58,362 bases of DNA from CAZWKX01 sp964614095 (GTDB taxonomy: Bacteria > Actinomycetota > Acidimicrobiia > Spongiisociales > UBA11373), in NCBI GenBank assembly GCA_964614095.1, contig CAZTJO010000009.1:1-58362 (forward strand). The letters are read 5' to 3'. This document shows positions 15,946-24,808 of the stretch, one piece after another. Position 1 is the stretch's first letter. Each line of letters starts with the position of its first letter. Below the pieces are notes generated by a model. It made no database searches and had not been told where the DNA came from. It worked only from the letters and a program-made list of their open reading frames with translations. Position numbers and translations under genes: made by a program.

Positions 15946-17640
15946 GTGCCCATGCCCACCGACCTCGAGATCGCCCGAGCCGCCGAACCCAGGCCCATTG
16001 AGGACGTTGCCACGCAGATGGGCGTGCCTATTGCAGACGTCAGGCATTGGGGCCGTGACGTGGCCAAGGTCTCCCTGTCGGCAGTGGAGCGGATGGGGCC
16101 TCCCCGCGCCCGATATGTGCTCGTCACCGCGGCAACCCCGACCCCTCTAGGAGAGGGCAAGACGACCGTTGCCGTCGGCCTCAGCCAGGCTTTTGCCCAC
16201 ATCGGTAAGAGTGCGGTGGTAACCCTCCGGCAGCCCTCGCTGGGCCCCACATTTGGTATCAAAGGAGGCGCCGCCGGGGGCGGGTACTCGCAGGTGATCC
16301 CCATGGAGCAGCTCAACCTGCACCTGACCGGCGACTTCCATGCCGTCACCTCGGCCGCCAACCTCATGGCGGCACTCATCGACAGCCACCTCTACCACGG
16401 CAATCCGCTGTCCATCAGGCTCCACGAAGTCTCCTGGCGCCGAGTCCTCGACGTCAACGACCGTGCCCTGCGGGAGGTCGTCGTCGGTCTGGGAAGCGCC
16501 GCCGACGGCGTGCCCCGGCAGACCGCCTTCGACATCACCGCCGCCTCCGAAGTCATGGCGATCCTGGCCCTGGCTTCCAGCGTGCGCGATCTGCGGGAGC
16601 GTCTGGGACGCGCCGTGGTCGCCTACGACCGCCATCGCCAGCCGGTCACCGCAGATGATGTCGGCGGAGCCGGAGCGATGGCGGTGCTGCTCAAGGACGC
16701 CCTCGATCCCAATCTCCTGCAAACGCTGGAGGGAGTGCCGGCCCTAGTGCACGCCGGGCCCTTCGCCAACATCGCCCACGGCAGCTCGTCGCTGGTCGCT
16801 GACTACGTGGGCATCCGCGGCAGCGATTACCTGGTGACCGAAGCCGGTTTTGGATCCGACATCGGGGCGGAGAAGTTCTTCAACATCAAATGCCGCGCCT
16901 CGGGCCTCGAACCCGACGCCGCCGTCGTGGTCACCACGGTACGCGGGCTCAAGGCCCAATCGGGCAAACATCACGTGAGGGCCGGACGCCTGTTGCCGGA
17001 GGACCTTTTTGGCGAGGACACCGACGAGGTGGTGGCCGGAGCCGAGAATCTGCGCCATCACATAGGCATCGTGCGCCGGTTCGGCGTGCAACCGGTGGTG
17101 GCCATCAACCATTTCCCCACCGACCACGCCTCCGAGCTCGCCGCTCTCGAAGGCGTCTGCGACGACATGGGAATCCGTTACGCCATTTGCGACCCCTTTA
17201 CCGGAGGCGGCGCCGGCGTCGCCGACCTGGCCCGCAAGGTGGAGGACGCCTGCAACGAGGGCTCCGAGTTCCGGCTCCTCTACCCGGATGAGGCCTCGCT
17301 GAAGGAGAAGATCGAGTCCATCGCCACCGAGGTGTACGGCGCTGATGGTGTCTCCTACGACCTCGCCGCCGAGCGCAATCTGGCCCGGTTCGAGGAACTG
17401 GGATGGGGCAGTCTGCCCATCTGCATGGCCAAAACCCACCTATCTATCAGCCACGATCCGTCCAGCTACGGGGCGCCGCGCAGCTGGACCCTGCCCATTC
17501 GCGACGTGCGTGCCGCGGTCGGCGCCGGGTTTGTGCTTCCCCTCTGCGGCGATATACGCACCATGCCCGGCCTAGGCTCCCAACCCGCGGCCGTCTCCAT
17601 CGACATCGACAAAGATGGCAACGTCGTCGGTCTCGACTGA
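15946..17640 (+). CDS. fhs: Formate-tetrahydrofolate ligase
   Basis: ATP-dependent activation of formate to 10-formyl-THF for one-carbon metabolism. The 564 residues have the P-loop-like PTPLGEGKTTV near residue 65, RQPSLGPTFGIKGGAAGGG soon after, and the C-terminal GDIRTMPGLGS. The GTG at 15946 has GAGAGGAG 8 nt upstream; the ATG two codons later is the alternative. With metF 2 kb downstream, this suggests an active folate one-carbon branch. The stop TGA abuts the stop of the convergent lipoprotein gene with no intervening base. Confidence 0.96.
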   Translation: MPMPTDLEIARAAEPRPIEDVATQMGVPIADVRHWGRDVAKVSLSAVERMGPPRARYVLVTAATPTPLGEGKTTVAVGLSQAFAHIGKSAVVTLRQPSLGPTFGIKGGAAGGGYSQVIPMEQLNLHLTGDFHAVTSAANLMAALIDSHLYHGNPLSIRLHEVSWRRVLDVNDRALREVVVGLGSAADGVPRQTAFDITAASEVMAILALASSVRDLRERLGRAVVAYDRHRQPVTADDVGGAGAMAVLLKDALDPNLLQTLEGVPALVHAGPFANIAHGSSSLVADYVGIRGSDYLVTEAGFGSDIGAEKFFNIKCRASGLEPDAAVVVTTVRGLKAQSGKHHVRAGRLLPEDLFGEDTDEVVAGAENLRHHIGIVRRFGVQPVVAINHFPTDHASELAALEGVCDDMGIRYAICDPFTGGGAGVADLARKVEDACNEGSEFRLLYPDEASLKEKIESIATEVYGADGVSYDLAAERNLARFEELGWGSLPICMAKTHLSISHDPSSYGAPRSWTLPIRDVRAAVGAGFVLPLCGDIRTMPGLGSQPAAVSIDIDKDGNVVGLD

Positions 17641-18381
17641 TCAGCCGCGCACTATTAGCTCGCGGAAGCGGTGAGAGGCGCCGGTGTCGCCGAGCGTGCC
17701 CACGACCAGAAACAACTCGGCCATCGTGGGCATCTCGATGACGTCGTCCAGAAGCTGCACCCACCCGCCCGACCCCAGGTAGCTGAGGGTGAATCTGTCG
17801 CCGTTTCGGACGATCTCGAATGTGATCGATGTCGCCCCCGTCTCTTCCCGAGCCACCGGATCGACACTCTCACCCGAAAGCGCCAGATCGACGAGGATCT
17901 CGTTCTCCTCGGGCCCTCCCCGGAAACGAGTGATACGAATCCAGGTTGTCGGATCTTGCGAAGATCGGATCCCGAGCCCTGCATATTCCCATCCGGCGCC
18001 GGCAGTGAACTCGAGAGAGACGCGAGCGGTGAAGTCACCCTCAATCGGGAACAGCACAAGCGGCGCGTTGTTGCGGTCACCCCACTGGTCGGCACCGGCC
18101 CCGGCGAGAATCTCCAGCTCGTTTCCGTGCAGCTCATAGGCGCTGTCCGGCGAAGCCCCCCCGAACCAGGTGATACCGGGGTGGAGGGCACCGGCGTCGC
18201 CGGGATCGACCAGGAGTACCTCTCCGGGCGGCAGCGGCTCGGTGGCCGTCGTCGCCGGCATCGTCGTGGTCGTCGTTGTGACCGGTGCAGGGGCGGTGGT
18301 CGTCGTTCCAGGCGGCTCAAACCCGACGCAGGCGGCGAGCAGAACGGATCCACACATCATCGTCGCCATCGACCGTCTCAC
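17641..18381 (-). CDS. Lipoprotein with a concanavalin-like (DUF1349-type) domain
   Basis: A 246-residue secreted lipoprotein. A short signal peptide ends in lipobox LLAAC, followed by a linker rich in Thr and Pro (about residues 24-46), then a beta-rich domain with GITWFGGASPDSAY, a WGDRNNAPLV segment and TTWIRITRFRGG. This resembles the concanavalin A-like fold of DUF1349 proteins, which often bind carbohydrate. The GTG at 18381 is supported by GGAGG 5 nt upstream. It would be anchored to the outer face of the membrane. Ligand unknown. Confidence 0.7.
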   Translation of the reverse strand: MRRSMATMMCGSVLLAACVGFEPPGTTTTAPAPVTTTTTTMPATTATEPLPPGEVLLVDPGDAGALHPGITWFGGASPDSAYELHGNELEILAGAGADQWGDRNNAPLVLFPIEGDFTARVSLEFTAGAGWEYAGLGIRSSQDPTTWIRITRFRGGPEENEILVDLALSGESVDPVAREETGATSITFEIVRNGDRFTLSYLGSGGWVQLLDDVIEMPTMAELFLVVGTLGDTGASHRFRELIVRG

Positions 18382-18464
18382 CGTCGCCTCCACCGGAGAA
18401 CGCCGCCGGCAGTCTATGGCGGCCGCAAGGAATCCTGCCCCGACACGGGACCGCCGCAGCGATC

Positions 18465-18470
18465 TAGCAT
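18465..18470 (+). promoter_or_regulatory. -10 box of a leaderless promoter for the DUF554 gene
   Basis: TAGCAT followed by 8 nt and then the ATG, with no Shine-Dalgarno. It fits the TAnnnT leaderless pattern of this window. Confidence 0.4.
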
Positions 18471-18478
18471 CCGCGTCG

Positions 18479-19210
18479 ATGTTTGTCGGAACCCTCACCA
18501 ACATCGCTGCCGTGATCGCCGGAACCAGCATCGGCGCCGTAGCCGGGCCCCGTTTCCCCGAGCGGCTGCGCCAGACCGTCATGGCAACGCTCGGCTTGCT
18601 GACTGCGGCCTTGGGCATCAGGGAGACGATTCCCACCGACGAGATCGTGCTGGTGCTGGGAGCCGTTCTCCTCGGAGCCGTCATCGGCGAGCTGCTGCGC
18701 ATCGAAGACGGGCTCCATCGCCTCGGTGACGCACTCCAGCGCCGTTTTGCCGGCACCGAGATCGACATCGACGTCGATGCGCCGGAGACGGCCCGGCCCA
18801 CCGCACACCGAGCGCGCTTCAGCGAAGGTTTTGTCATCGCCACGCTCGTTTTTTGCATCGGCCCCCTCACCGTGGTCGGCTCCATCTACGACGGTCTCGG
18901 CGACCCGGAGCTGCTGTTGCTCAAGTCCGGGCTCGATGGTTTCGCCTCCATCGCCTTCGCCTCGGTCTATGGCTGGGGGGTGGGCATGGCTGCGATGTCT
19001 GTCGGGGTCATCCAGGGAGGTATCGCGCTGGGCGGCCGGGCCCTCGAGACCGTGCTCACCGACCCCATGCTCGATGCGCTCGGCGCCGCCGGCGGCATCC
19101 TGCTGCTGGGCATTTCACTGCGCCTGCTCAACCTCAAGCAGATCAGGGTGGCCAATCTGCTGCCGGGAGTGGCACTTGCCCCGCTATTCGTGTGGCTCTG
19201 GGGCGGCTGA
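18479..19210 (+). CDS. DUF554 family membrane protein
   Basis: A 243-residue protein with about seven hydrophobic segments. The N-terminal MFVGTLTNIAAVIAGTSIGA, the VLGAVLLGAVIGELLRIE segment and the Gly-rich QGGIALGGRALE loop match the DUF554 (YdfK/YqgA-like) family of unknown transport function. A polar cytoplasmic loop with an acidic DIDIDVDAPE stretch divides the two halves. It is divergent from the DUF1349-type lipoprotein with a 97-nt shared upstream region. Confidence 0.85.
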   Translation: MFVGTLTNIAAVIAGTSIGAVAGPRFPERLRQTVMATLGLLTAALGIRETIPTDEIVLVLGAVLLGAVIGELLRIEDGLHRLGDALQRRFAGTEIDIDVDAPETARPTAHRARFSEGFVIATLVFCIGPLTVVGSIYDGLGDPELLLLKSGLDGFASIAFASVYGWGVGMAAMSVGVIQGGIALGGRALETVLTDPMLDALGAAGGILLLGISLRLLNLKQIRVANLLPGVALAPLFVWLWGG

Positions 19211-19332
19211 GCGGCCATGCCCGGTGCGCCGGGCAGACCCATCCCCACTAGGTTGACGTTGTGACGGAAGGCGGTGGAACGTGGTGAGGCTGTCGACCTT
19301 ATTGGCTATGCCTCTTTGAAGCGGTATCGGTG

Positions 19333-19363
19333 TTGAGAGTTCGGGTCAACGGCGCCGTACAAT
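19333..19363 (+). promoter_or_regulatory. Promoter of the tRNA gene
   Basis: TTGAGA at 19333-19338 and TACAAT at 19358-19363, with a rather long 19-nt spacer. The -10 box ends 7 nt before the first base of the mature tRNA, so transcription could start at or very near the mature 5' end. Confidence 0.45.
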
Positions 19364-19370
19364 CGCCCCG

Positions 19371-19444
19371 GGGCCCGTAGCTCAGCTGGTCAGAGCAGCG
19401 GACTCATAATCCGTAGGTCGCAGGTTCGAGTCCTGCCGGGCCCA
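19371..19444 (+). tRNA. tRNA with anticodon CAT (elongator Met or Ile2)
   Basis: A full cloverleaf can be drawn. The acceptor stem is GGGCCCG with CGGGCCC and discriminator A. The D stem is GCTC/GAGC, the anticodon loop is CTCATAA and the T arm carries GGTTCGAGTCC. CCA is not encoded. A G1-C72 pair rules out initiator tRNA. The GGGCC acceptor is closer to the Ile2 (lysidine-modified CAT) type than to most elongator tRNA-Met, but I cannot decide between them by eye. Confidence 0.93.
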
Positions 19445-19475
19445 CAGAGAAGGCTGCTCACCGCAGATGATCATC

Positions 19476-19481
19476 TAGTCT
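19476..19481 (+). promoter_or_regulatory. -10 box of a leaderless metF promoter
   Basis: TAGTCT ends 7 nt before the metF GTG. There is no Shine-Dalgarno. Read-through from the tRNA promoter is also possible. Confidence 0.35.
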
Positions 19482-19488
19482 CGGCAAG

Positions 19489-20373
19489 GTGCGCATCGAC
19501 GACATCATCGCCACAAGCCAAACGCCGATTTTCTCGTTTGAGTTCTTCCCGCCAAAAAGCGAGGAGGGAGAGCGCACCCTCCGACAGGCGCTCAACGACC
19601 TCGTCCCGCTCGAACCCTCTTTCGTCTCGATCACCTACGGTGCGGGTGGCTCGACACGAAGCAAAACGGTCGAACTCACCCGCTGGATGAAGCAGGATCT
19701 CCGGCTCGAGGCGATGTCGCACCTGACCTGCACAGGCGCGACGGTGGACGACCTACGGACGATCCTTGACGAGATCGCCGCCGCCGGAATCGACAACGTG
19801 CTCGCCCTACGAGGCGATCCGCCTCGCGGCACAAGCGAGTGGAAACCGGCGGTTGGGAGCTTGCGCCACTCGACCGACCTGATAGCACTGATACGGGACC
19901 ACTACAACTTTTGCATCGGAGCGGCCTGTTTCCCGGAGGTGCACCCAGACTCGCCTGATCTGGAGCACGATCTCTACTACCTGCGCATGAAGCAGGAGGC
20001 GGGCGCGGACTTCTTCATCACACAGCTCTTCTTCGACAACCGCACCTACTTTGATTTTGTCGCCGCAGCTCGTAGGGCGGGGATCGAGCGGCCGATCATC
20101 CCAGGCATCATCCCGATCACCAACAGCTCGCAGATCAAGCGGATCGCGGAACTGGGCGACATCAAGCTGCCCGGACCACTCGTCGACCAACTTGAAGATC
20201 GGGCCGACGACCCAGATGCGGTGAGCCACTTCGGAATCGCCCACGCGACGCTCCAGTGCGCTGATCTGCTGGCGGGCGGTGCGCCCGGTATCCACTTCTA
20301 CACGCTCAACCGCTCGATGGCCACCCGCGCCATCACATCAGCGCTGCGGCTGCTGCGCCCCAGAGACGGGTAG
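19489..20373 (+). CDS. metF: Methylenetetrahydrofolate reductase
   Basis: Reduces 5,10-methylene-THF to 5-methyl-THF for methionine synthesis. The 294-residue TIM-barrel flavoprotein shows FSFEFFPPKS near residue 16, VSITYGAGGS, SHLTCTGAT and LALRGDPPRG, all characteristic of MetF. The GTG start is 44 nt behind the tRNA gene and is probably translated from a leaderless transcript. With fhs nearby, this strengthens the picture of a folate one-carbon branch. Confidence 0.97.
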   Translation: MRIDDIIATSQTPIFSFEFFPPKSEEGERTLRQALNDLVPLEPSFVSITYGAGGSTRSKTVELTRWMKQDLRLEAMSHLTCTGATVDDLRTILDEIAAAGIDNVLALRGDPPRGTSEWKPAVGSLRHSTDLIALIRDHYNFCIGAACFPEVHPDSPDLEHDLYYLRMKQEAGADFFITQLFFDNRTYFDFVAAARRAGIERPIIPGIIPITNSSQIKRIAELGDIKLPGPLVDQLEDRADDPDAVSHFGIAHATLQCADLLAGGAPGIHFYTLNRSMATRAITSALRLLRPRDG

Positions 20374-20712
20374 GGACCTTCTCGCCGTCGCCCATCTGAT
20401 CCGCAAAATACCCCCCACGTCGAGGATCATCTGATCTCTGGTTCCTCGGCAGAGCTCGAAGATCTGTGGCTTGCAGTCAGGCCGTTTGACCCTGACAACC
20501 TCGCTGGTCCCCTGTGATCCCTTGACGCCAAGATCAGGAGTGCCCTTGGCGCCGGCGGCGAGCCGGCGCTCAGTACTCAAGGTGACCGAAGCGCCCGAGA
20601 AACACCCTTTCCTGCATCGTCGCGGGCGCCTTTCTCGACTCAAGAAACACCGTGGCTACGCCACACAAGAAGCTTTCTCAGCTGTATTTGACACCAGAAC
20701 GAATCCCTCGCC

Positions 20713-20728
20713 CTGAAAGCGCTTCCAG
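20713..20728. promoter_or_regulatory. LacI-family operator O1
   Basis: CTGAAAGC followed by GCTTCCAG, a near-perfect 16-nt palindrome centred on GCGC with 7 of 8 pairs matched. This form is typical for LacI/GalR-family sites. It lies about 50 nt upstream of the -35 box of the regulator gene. Confidence 0.75.
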
Positions 20729-20731
20729 CAA

Positions 20732-20745
20732 CTGAGAGCGTTCAG
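20732..20745. promoter_or_regulatory. Degenerate operator half between O1 and the promoter
   Basis: CTGAGAGCGTTCAG has complementary ends (CTGA/TCAG) and one AGCG core half, 4 nt behind O1. It may be an auxiliary LacI-family site. Confidence 0.35.
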
Positions 20746-20760
20746 ACCCGGTCCGTTGCG

Positions 20761-20790
20761 TTGACAGACAAGGAAGATCGGCAATAGAGT
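20761..20790 (+). promoter_or_regulatory. Sigma-70-type promoter of the regulator/transporter operon
   Basis: TTGACA at 20761-20766, an 18-nt spacer, then TAGAGT at 20785-20790. The consensus -35 box and the operators on both sides make this the likely start of the regulator and ABC transporter mRNA. Confidence 0.65.
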
Positions 20791-20804
20791 GGTAGCGCTC
20801 TCAC
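20789..20804. promoter_or_regulatory. LacI-family operator O2, over the transcription start
   Basis: GTGGTAGC followed by GCTCTCAC, with core AGCGCT shared with O1. It overlaps the end of the -10 box and the predicted transcription start, so a bound repressor would block the promoter. It lies 85 nt from O1 by start position, close to eight helical turns, which would allow looping. Confidence 0.6.
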
Positions 20805-20827
20805 AATTGCAGATCATTTGGGGGTGT

Positions 20828-21841
20828 GTGTTGGCACCGACGCTGGACGAGTTGGCGGCTCTGAGCGGAGTCTCGCGTGCCACCGTTTCGCGCGTGATCA
20901 ACGGAGGGCCAGTCGCCGAAGCCACCCGTCGCCGCGTAATCGCCGTTCTGGAGCAAACCAACTACCGTCCAAACGTCGCCGCTCGTGTGCTGGCGTCGGG
21001 ACGCTCGGGCATCGTTGGGGTGGTGTTCCACCTCGAGCCCCGACTGCTCTTCCGTGATCCCTATTTCTCGCTGCTGCTCCACGGTGTGGCGGAGGTCCTA
21101 GCGCAGGAGACCGCCGGGATGATGCTGTGGCTCGGCAACCGCACCAAACAGGAGACCCTCGACCGTATCCTCGGTTTGAGACTCCTCGACGGCGTGATCG
21201 TCACCGCCGATCACCTCGAAGACCCGTTGGTGGACGGTTTGATGGCCTCCGATTTCCCCACGGTCCTGGTGGGACATCGGCGCGAAGATCTCACCGCCAA
21301 CTACGTCGACGTCGACAACATCCAAGCTGCGGACGTTGTCACCACACACCTCATCAACCTCGGCCGCCGCCGTATCGGCCACATCACCGGAACACGATCA
21401 ACCGTGACGGCCGAGGACAGGCTCACCGGATACTTGCGGGCGATGAAGCGTGCCGGCCTGACCGACGAGGATCTGATCGCAGACGGCGATTTCAACCGTG
21501 AATCCGGCCGCGAATGCGCCGAAGTGCTGGTCGATCGGGAGGTCGATGCCATCTTCTGCGCCAACGACGCCACCGCGGTCGGTGCCTATGACGCAATCCG
21601 AGCTGCAGGGCGCCGTATACCCGACGACATCGCCGTTGCTGGATTCGACGATCTGGACCTTGCGCTCGATCTCGATCCGCCTCTGACCACCACGCGTCAG
21701 TACATCGAGAGGCAGGGAGAAGAAGCAGCCCGGATGCTGTGCCAGATCCTGGCAGACCCGGAGGGGAGTCCCCGGCGCTCGCTCCTCCCGACGGAATTGG
21801 TCATAAGGCAATCGACGACAGGGGGTGCGCTAGGAAGCTGA
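20828..21841 (+). CDS. LacI-family transcriptional regulator
   Basis: A 337-residue repressor. The N-terminal helix-turn-helix reads TLDELAALSGVSRATVSRVI, followed by the hinge and a periplasmic-binding-protein-like sugar domain (FCANDATAVGAYDAIRAAGR and PDDIAVAGFDDLDLA). The start is GTG at 20828 or TTG at 20831; an upstream in-frame GTG lies inside operator O2 and is unlikely. Two operators of matching type flank its promoter, so it is autoregulated. The ABC importer genes follow in the same direction 90 nt later, and no second operator is seen before them, so the sugar sensed is probably the one imported. Confidence 0.93.
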   Translation: MLAPTLDELAALSGVSRATVSRVINGGPVAEATRRRVIAVLEQTNYRPNVAARVLASGRSGIVGVVFHLEPRLLFRDPYFSLLLHGVAEVLAQETAGMMLWLGNRTKQETLDRILGLRLLDGVIVTADHLEDPLVDGLMASDFPTVLVGHRREDLTANYVDVDNIQAADVVTTHLINLGRRRIGHITGTRSTVTAEDRLTGYLRAMKRAGLTDEDLIADGDFNRESGRECAEVLVDREVDAIFCANDATAVGAYDAIRAAGRRIPDDIAVAGFDDLDLALDLDPPLTTTRQYIERQGEEAARMLCQILADPEGSPRRSLLPTELVIRQSTTGGALGS

Positions 21842-21931
21842 TATCCCTATCGCCGAACCTGACTGCGCTCCGCGGGGCTCATACAACCGCAGCGTGTTCA
21901 GGGAAGGAAGGAAAGAGAAGAAGGAGGAAAG

Positions 21932-23728
21932 ATGAAAAAAAGATCGGTGAGCATCGTGCTCGCTCTGTTCTTGGTGCTGGCCCTATTCGCGGCTGCATGC
22001 ACCGACGATGACGCAACAGAGGAGACCACGACCACCGCGGCTCCGGCGCCTGGTGAGACCACGACCACCGCGGCTCCGCCAACAACAATTGCTGAACCAG
22101 TTGGTGAGTACCCCCGCGACGAAACGCTGTACACCAGCGGGACGCAGTGGGGCCCGCCTGGGAGCTGGAACCCGCTGGTTACCTGGGGATACGCGACGGG
22201 CACGGTGAACTTCGTCTACGAGACGTTGTTCATCTACGACCCATTCACTGATGAGTACATCCCCTGGCTGGCGGAGAGTGGTGAATGGAGCAGCCCAACC
22301 CAGTACGACCTGACACTGCGCCAAGGCATTACGTGGACGGACGGCGAGGATTTCAACGCCGACGACGTCGTGTTCACGTTCGAATTGGGGCAGAGGTATC
22401 CGTCGGTGCAGTGGGCACCGATGTGGGATTGGCTGTCCAGCGTCGAGGCGGTGGATGACTACCACGTGACGTTCACGTTCGATGACCCGCTCTACCAGGA
22501 GTGGGGCAACTTCCTCTACAGCCGTCCCATGGTGGCAGAACACCTCTGGGCCGACCTGTCCGAGGATGAGGTCGTGAACGGGGTCAATGAGAACCCGATT
22601 GGCACGGGTCCCTACATGTACGAGACGTACGACCAGGACCGTATGGTCTGGGTCAAGAACGAGAACTGGTGGGGCATTGATGCCCTAGGTCTCGATCCGG
22701 CGCCGAAGTACATCGTGGACATCGTGAACGGCAGCAACAACATCGCCCTGGGCCTGGTGCTTCAGGGCGGCCTCGACCTGAGCAACAACTTCCTGCCCGG
22801 AGTTGCGACTCTGGTCTCGGGTGGATACGGCGTTGTGACGTACTTCCCGGAAGCTCCGTTCATGATCTCGGCCAATACCGCGTGGCTGGTGACCAACAAC
22901 ATCAAGCCGCCGATGGACGACCCTGCGTTCCGCAAGGCACTGGCGACAGCAATCGACGTCGACACGATCGTGTCGGTTGTGTACGGCAACATCGTTGCCA
23001 AGGCCAATCCGACCGGTCTGCTGGCAGTCTGGGATCAATACGTTGACCAGGCGCTCGTGGACCAGCTTGGGTTCAGCTACAGCACCGAGGATGCCATCGC
23101 CATGCTGGCTGCGGCCGGGTACGTCGACGTCGATGGTGACGGGTACGTCGATAACCTCGACGGATCCCCGATCGCGTTGGAACTCATCGTTCCTAATGGA
23201 TGGACGGATTGGATGGAATCCATCCGGGTCATCTCTGACGGAGCGAAGGCTGCCGGCATCAATATCGAGCCGGCGTTCCCCGACTACGGCGCCCGCACTG
23301 AGGTGCTGCAGGACGGAACGTTCGACCTCGCCATCGCCAACGATGCGCAGCTGTCCAACACGCCGTGGACCTACTACGACTGGATCTTCCAGGATCCGAT
23401 CCAAGACCAGATGACCAACGGAAACTTCGGCCGGTACGAGAACCAGGCAGCCTTCGACCTGGTTGTCGACCTCGACAAGACACCGACCGACGACACGGCA
23501 GCGATGGCAGCGATCATCTCCGATCTCCAGGAGATCTTCCTGACCGACCTGCCGATCATCCCGCTCTGGTACAACGGACTGTGGGCGCAGTACAGCGACG
23601 CAGTCTGGGTTGGCTGGCCGGGATCCGGTGCCGATCAGAACCACTACCTGCCCGCTACGTGGCGTGGGTACTGGAATATGACCGGCATCCTGATGCTCTG
23701 CGACCTCGAGCTGAGGCCCGCCGAGTAA
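21932..23728 (+). CDS. ABC importer substrate-binding lipoprotein, family 5
   Basis: Extracytoplasmic binding protein of the Opp/Dpp type (SBP family 5), 598 residues. The signal peptide ends in lipobox FAAAC (about residue 23), followed by two copies of an ETTTTAAP linker. The mature part has the family-5 features LTLRQGITWTDGEDFNADDV near residue 130 and a C-terminal LPIIPLWYNG. A strong Shine-Dalgarno (AAGGAGGAAAG) precedes the ATG. Because a LacI-type regulator controls the operon, the ligand is more likely an oligosaccharide, as known for several family-5 proteins in Thermotoga and actinobacteria, than a peptide. A peptide ligand is not excluded. Confidence 0.92.
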   Translation: MKKRSVSIVLALFLVLALFAAACTDDDATEETTTTAAPAPGETTTTAAPPTTIAEPVGEYPRDETLYTSGTQWGPPGSWNPLVTWGYATGTVNFVYETLFIYDPFTDEYIPWLAESGEWSSPTQYDLTLRQGITWTDGEDFNADDVVFTFELGQRYPSVQWAPMWDWLSSVEAVDDYHVTFTFDDPLYQEWGNFLYSRPMVAEHLWADLSEDEVVNGVNENPIGTGPYMYETYDQDRMVWVKNENWWGIDALGLDPAPKYIVDIVNGSNNIALGLVLQGGLDLSNNFLPGVATLVSGGYGVVTYFPEAPFMISANTAWLVTNNIKPPMDDPAFRKALATAIDVDTIVSVVYGNIVAKANPTGLLAVWDQYVDQALVDQLGFSYSTEDAIAMLAAAGYVDVDGDGYVDNLDGSPIALELIVPNGWTDWMESIRVISDGAKAAGINIEPAFPDYGARTEVLQDGTFDLAIANDAQLSNTPWTYYDWIFQDPIQDQMTNGNFGRYENQAAFDLVVDLDKTPTDDTAAMAAIISDLQEIFLTDLPIIPLWYNGLWAQYSDAVWVGWPGSGADQNHYLPATWRGYWNMTGILMLCDLELRPAE

Positions 23729-23740
23729 CGGCAATATACT

Positions 23741-23774
23741 GACGGGCCGTCCCTGTCGGGAGGGACGGCCCGTC
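23741..23774 (+). terminator. 14-nt-stem hairpin between binding-protein and permease genes
   Basis: GACGGGCCGTCCCT, a 6-nt loop GTCGGG, then the exact complement. It starts 13 nt after the binding-protein stop and lacks a T tract. Such stems inside importer operons usually protect the upstream mRNA or reduce transcription of downstream genes, giving more binding protein than permease. That role is inferred. Confidence 0.7.
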
Positions 23775-23815
23775 ACCGCCGTACCGTACACACCGCAGAA
23801 AGGAGAGCAAAGAAC

Positions 23816-24808
23816 GTGAGACGATACTTCGGCAGGAAACTGCTGACGTATGGCCTGACTTTCTTCCTCGCGGTGACCATCGACTGGCTGATTCCCCGGT
23901 TTATGCCGGGCAATCCCGTGTCTTCGATGGTGGCCCGAGCCCAGGTACGTCCCGAAATTGCCGAGCGGCTCGTCGACTACTACAACCAGCTCTACGGGTT
24001 CAACGAGTCGATCATCACCCAGTACTTCAACTTCTGGAAATCACTGTTCCAGGGCGATCTCGGCACCAGCATCTTCGTGTTCGGCCAGCCGGTCACCAAC
24101 GTCATCATGGACGCGCTGCCGTACACCCTGGGCCTTCTACTGCCGGCCATCCTCTTGAGCTGGGTCGCCGGCAACAAGTTTGGGGCGTTTGCCGCCCGCA
24201 GCAAGTACCTGGACAACACCCTCCTGCCGGTTGGATATGTTTTGACCGCCACTCCCTATATGTGGCTCGGCATCATCCTGGGCTGGTCCCTCGGTCTCAA
24301 GTTCGGATGGTTCCCCATCTCGGGTGCTTACAGCTTTTCGCTGCGCCCGGCGCTGAGCTGGAAGTTCATCACCGACGCGCTACTCCACTGGTTCCTGCCC
24401 TTCTTTTCACTGTTCCTGGTGATGTTTGGCGGCTGGGCCATCGGCATGCGCAACATGATCATCTATGAGCTAGAAGCCGACTACTCGCATTACCTCGAGG
24501 CGCTGGGGGCGCCACGCAAACTCATCCGCAAATACGCCTTCCGCAACGCGGTGCTGCCGCAGCTCACCGGGCTCGCCCTCCAGCTGGGCGTGATCGTCGC
24601 CGGCGCCCTCGTCACCGAGATTGTTTTCGGCTACCCGGGACTCGGCCTGCTTGTGCTCAATTCGATCCAGAATCAGGACTACTTCCTGCTTCAGGGGATT
24701 TTCCTCTTCATCATCGCCGGCGTGCTTATCGCCAACTTCCTGATCGACGTCGCATACGTGCTCGTTGATCCCAGGACACGTATTGGCATGACGGGGGGGA
24801 CCGCATGA
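23816..24808 (+). CDS. ABC importer permease, DppB type
   Basis: First membrane subunit of the importer, 330 residues with six predicted membrane helices. It has the N-terminal signature of DppB-like permeases (RYFGRKLLTYGLTFFLAV, FMPGNPVS) and the EAA loop ALGAPRKLIRKYAFRNAVLP, which contacts the ATPases. The GTG start has GAAAGGAGAG upstream. Its stop overlaps the next permease start by 4 nt (ATGA). Confidence 0.94.
   Translation: MRRYFGRKLLTYGLTFFLAVTIDWLIPRFMPGNPVSSMVARAQVRPEIAERLVDYYNQLYGFNESIITQYFNFWKSLFQGDLGTSIFVFGQPVTNVIMDALPYTLGLLLPAILLSWVAGNKFGAFAARSKYLDNTLLPVGYVLTATPYMWLGIILGWSLGLKFGWFPISGAYSFSLRPALSWKFITDALLHWFLPFFSLFLVMFGGWAIGMRNMIIYELEADYSHYLEALGAPRKLIRKYAFRNAVLPQLTGLALQLGVIVAGALVTEIVFGYPGLGLLVLNSIQNQDYFLLQGIFLFIIAGVLIANFLIDVAYVLVDPRTRIGMTGGTA

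Larger units (their letters stand above)
20374..20827 (+). other. 454-nt intergenic region between metF and lacI-type gene
   Basis: No gene is supported here. It holds a short GC hairpin at 20549-20569 (8-nt stem GCGCCGGC, 5-nt loop), possibly the metF terminator but without a T tract. A faint heptad-like stretch lies at 20431-20449 (CTGATCT then CTGGTTC). The promoter and operators of the downstream regulator fill 20713-20804. Confidence 0.6.

Noticed and set aside
20431..20449. An eighth heptad island behind metF
   Set aside because: Only two units (CTGATCT, CTGGTTC) fit and there is no opposite arm; it may be a very old remnant but cannot be separated from chance.
20471..20716. 81-codon ORF upstream of the LacI gene
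   Set aside because: It has no Shine-Dalgarno, its composition is not protein-like, and it runs into the operator region.
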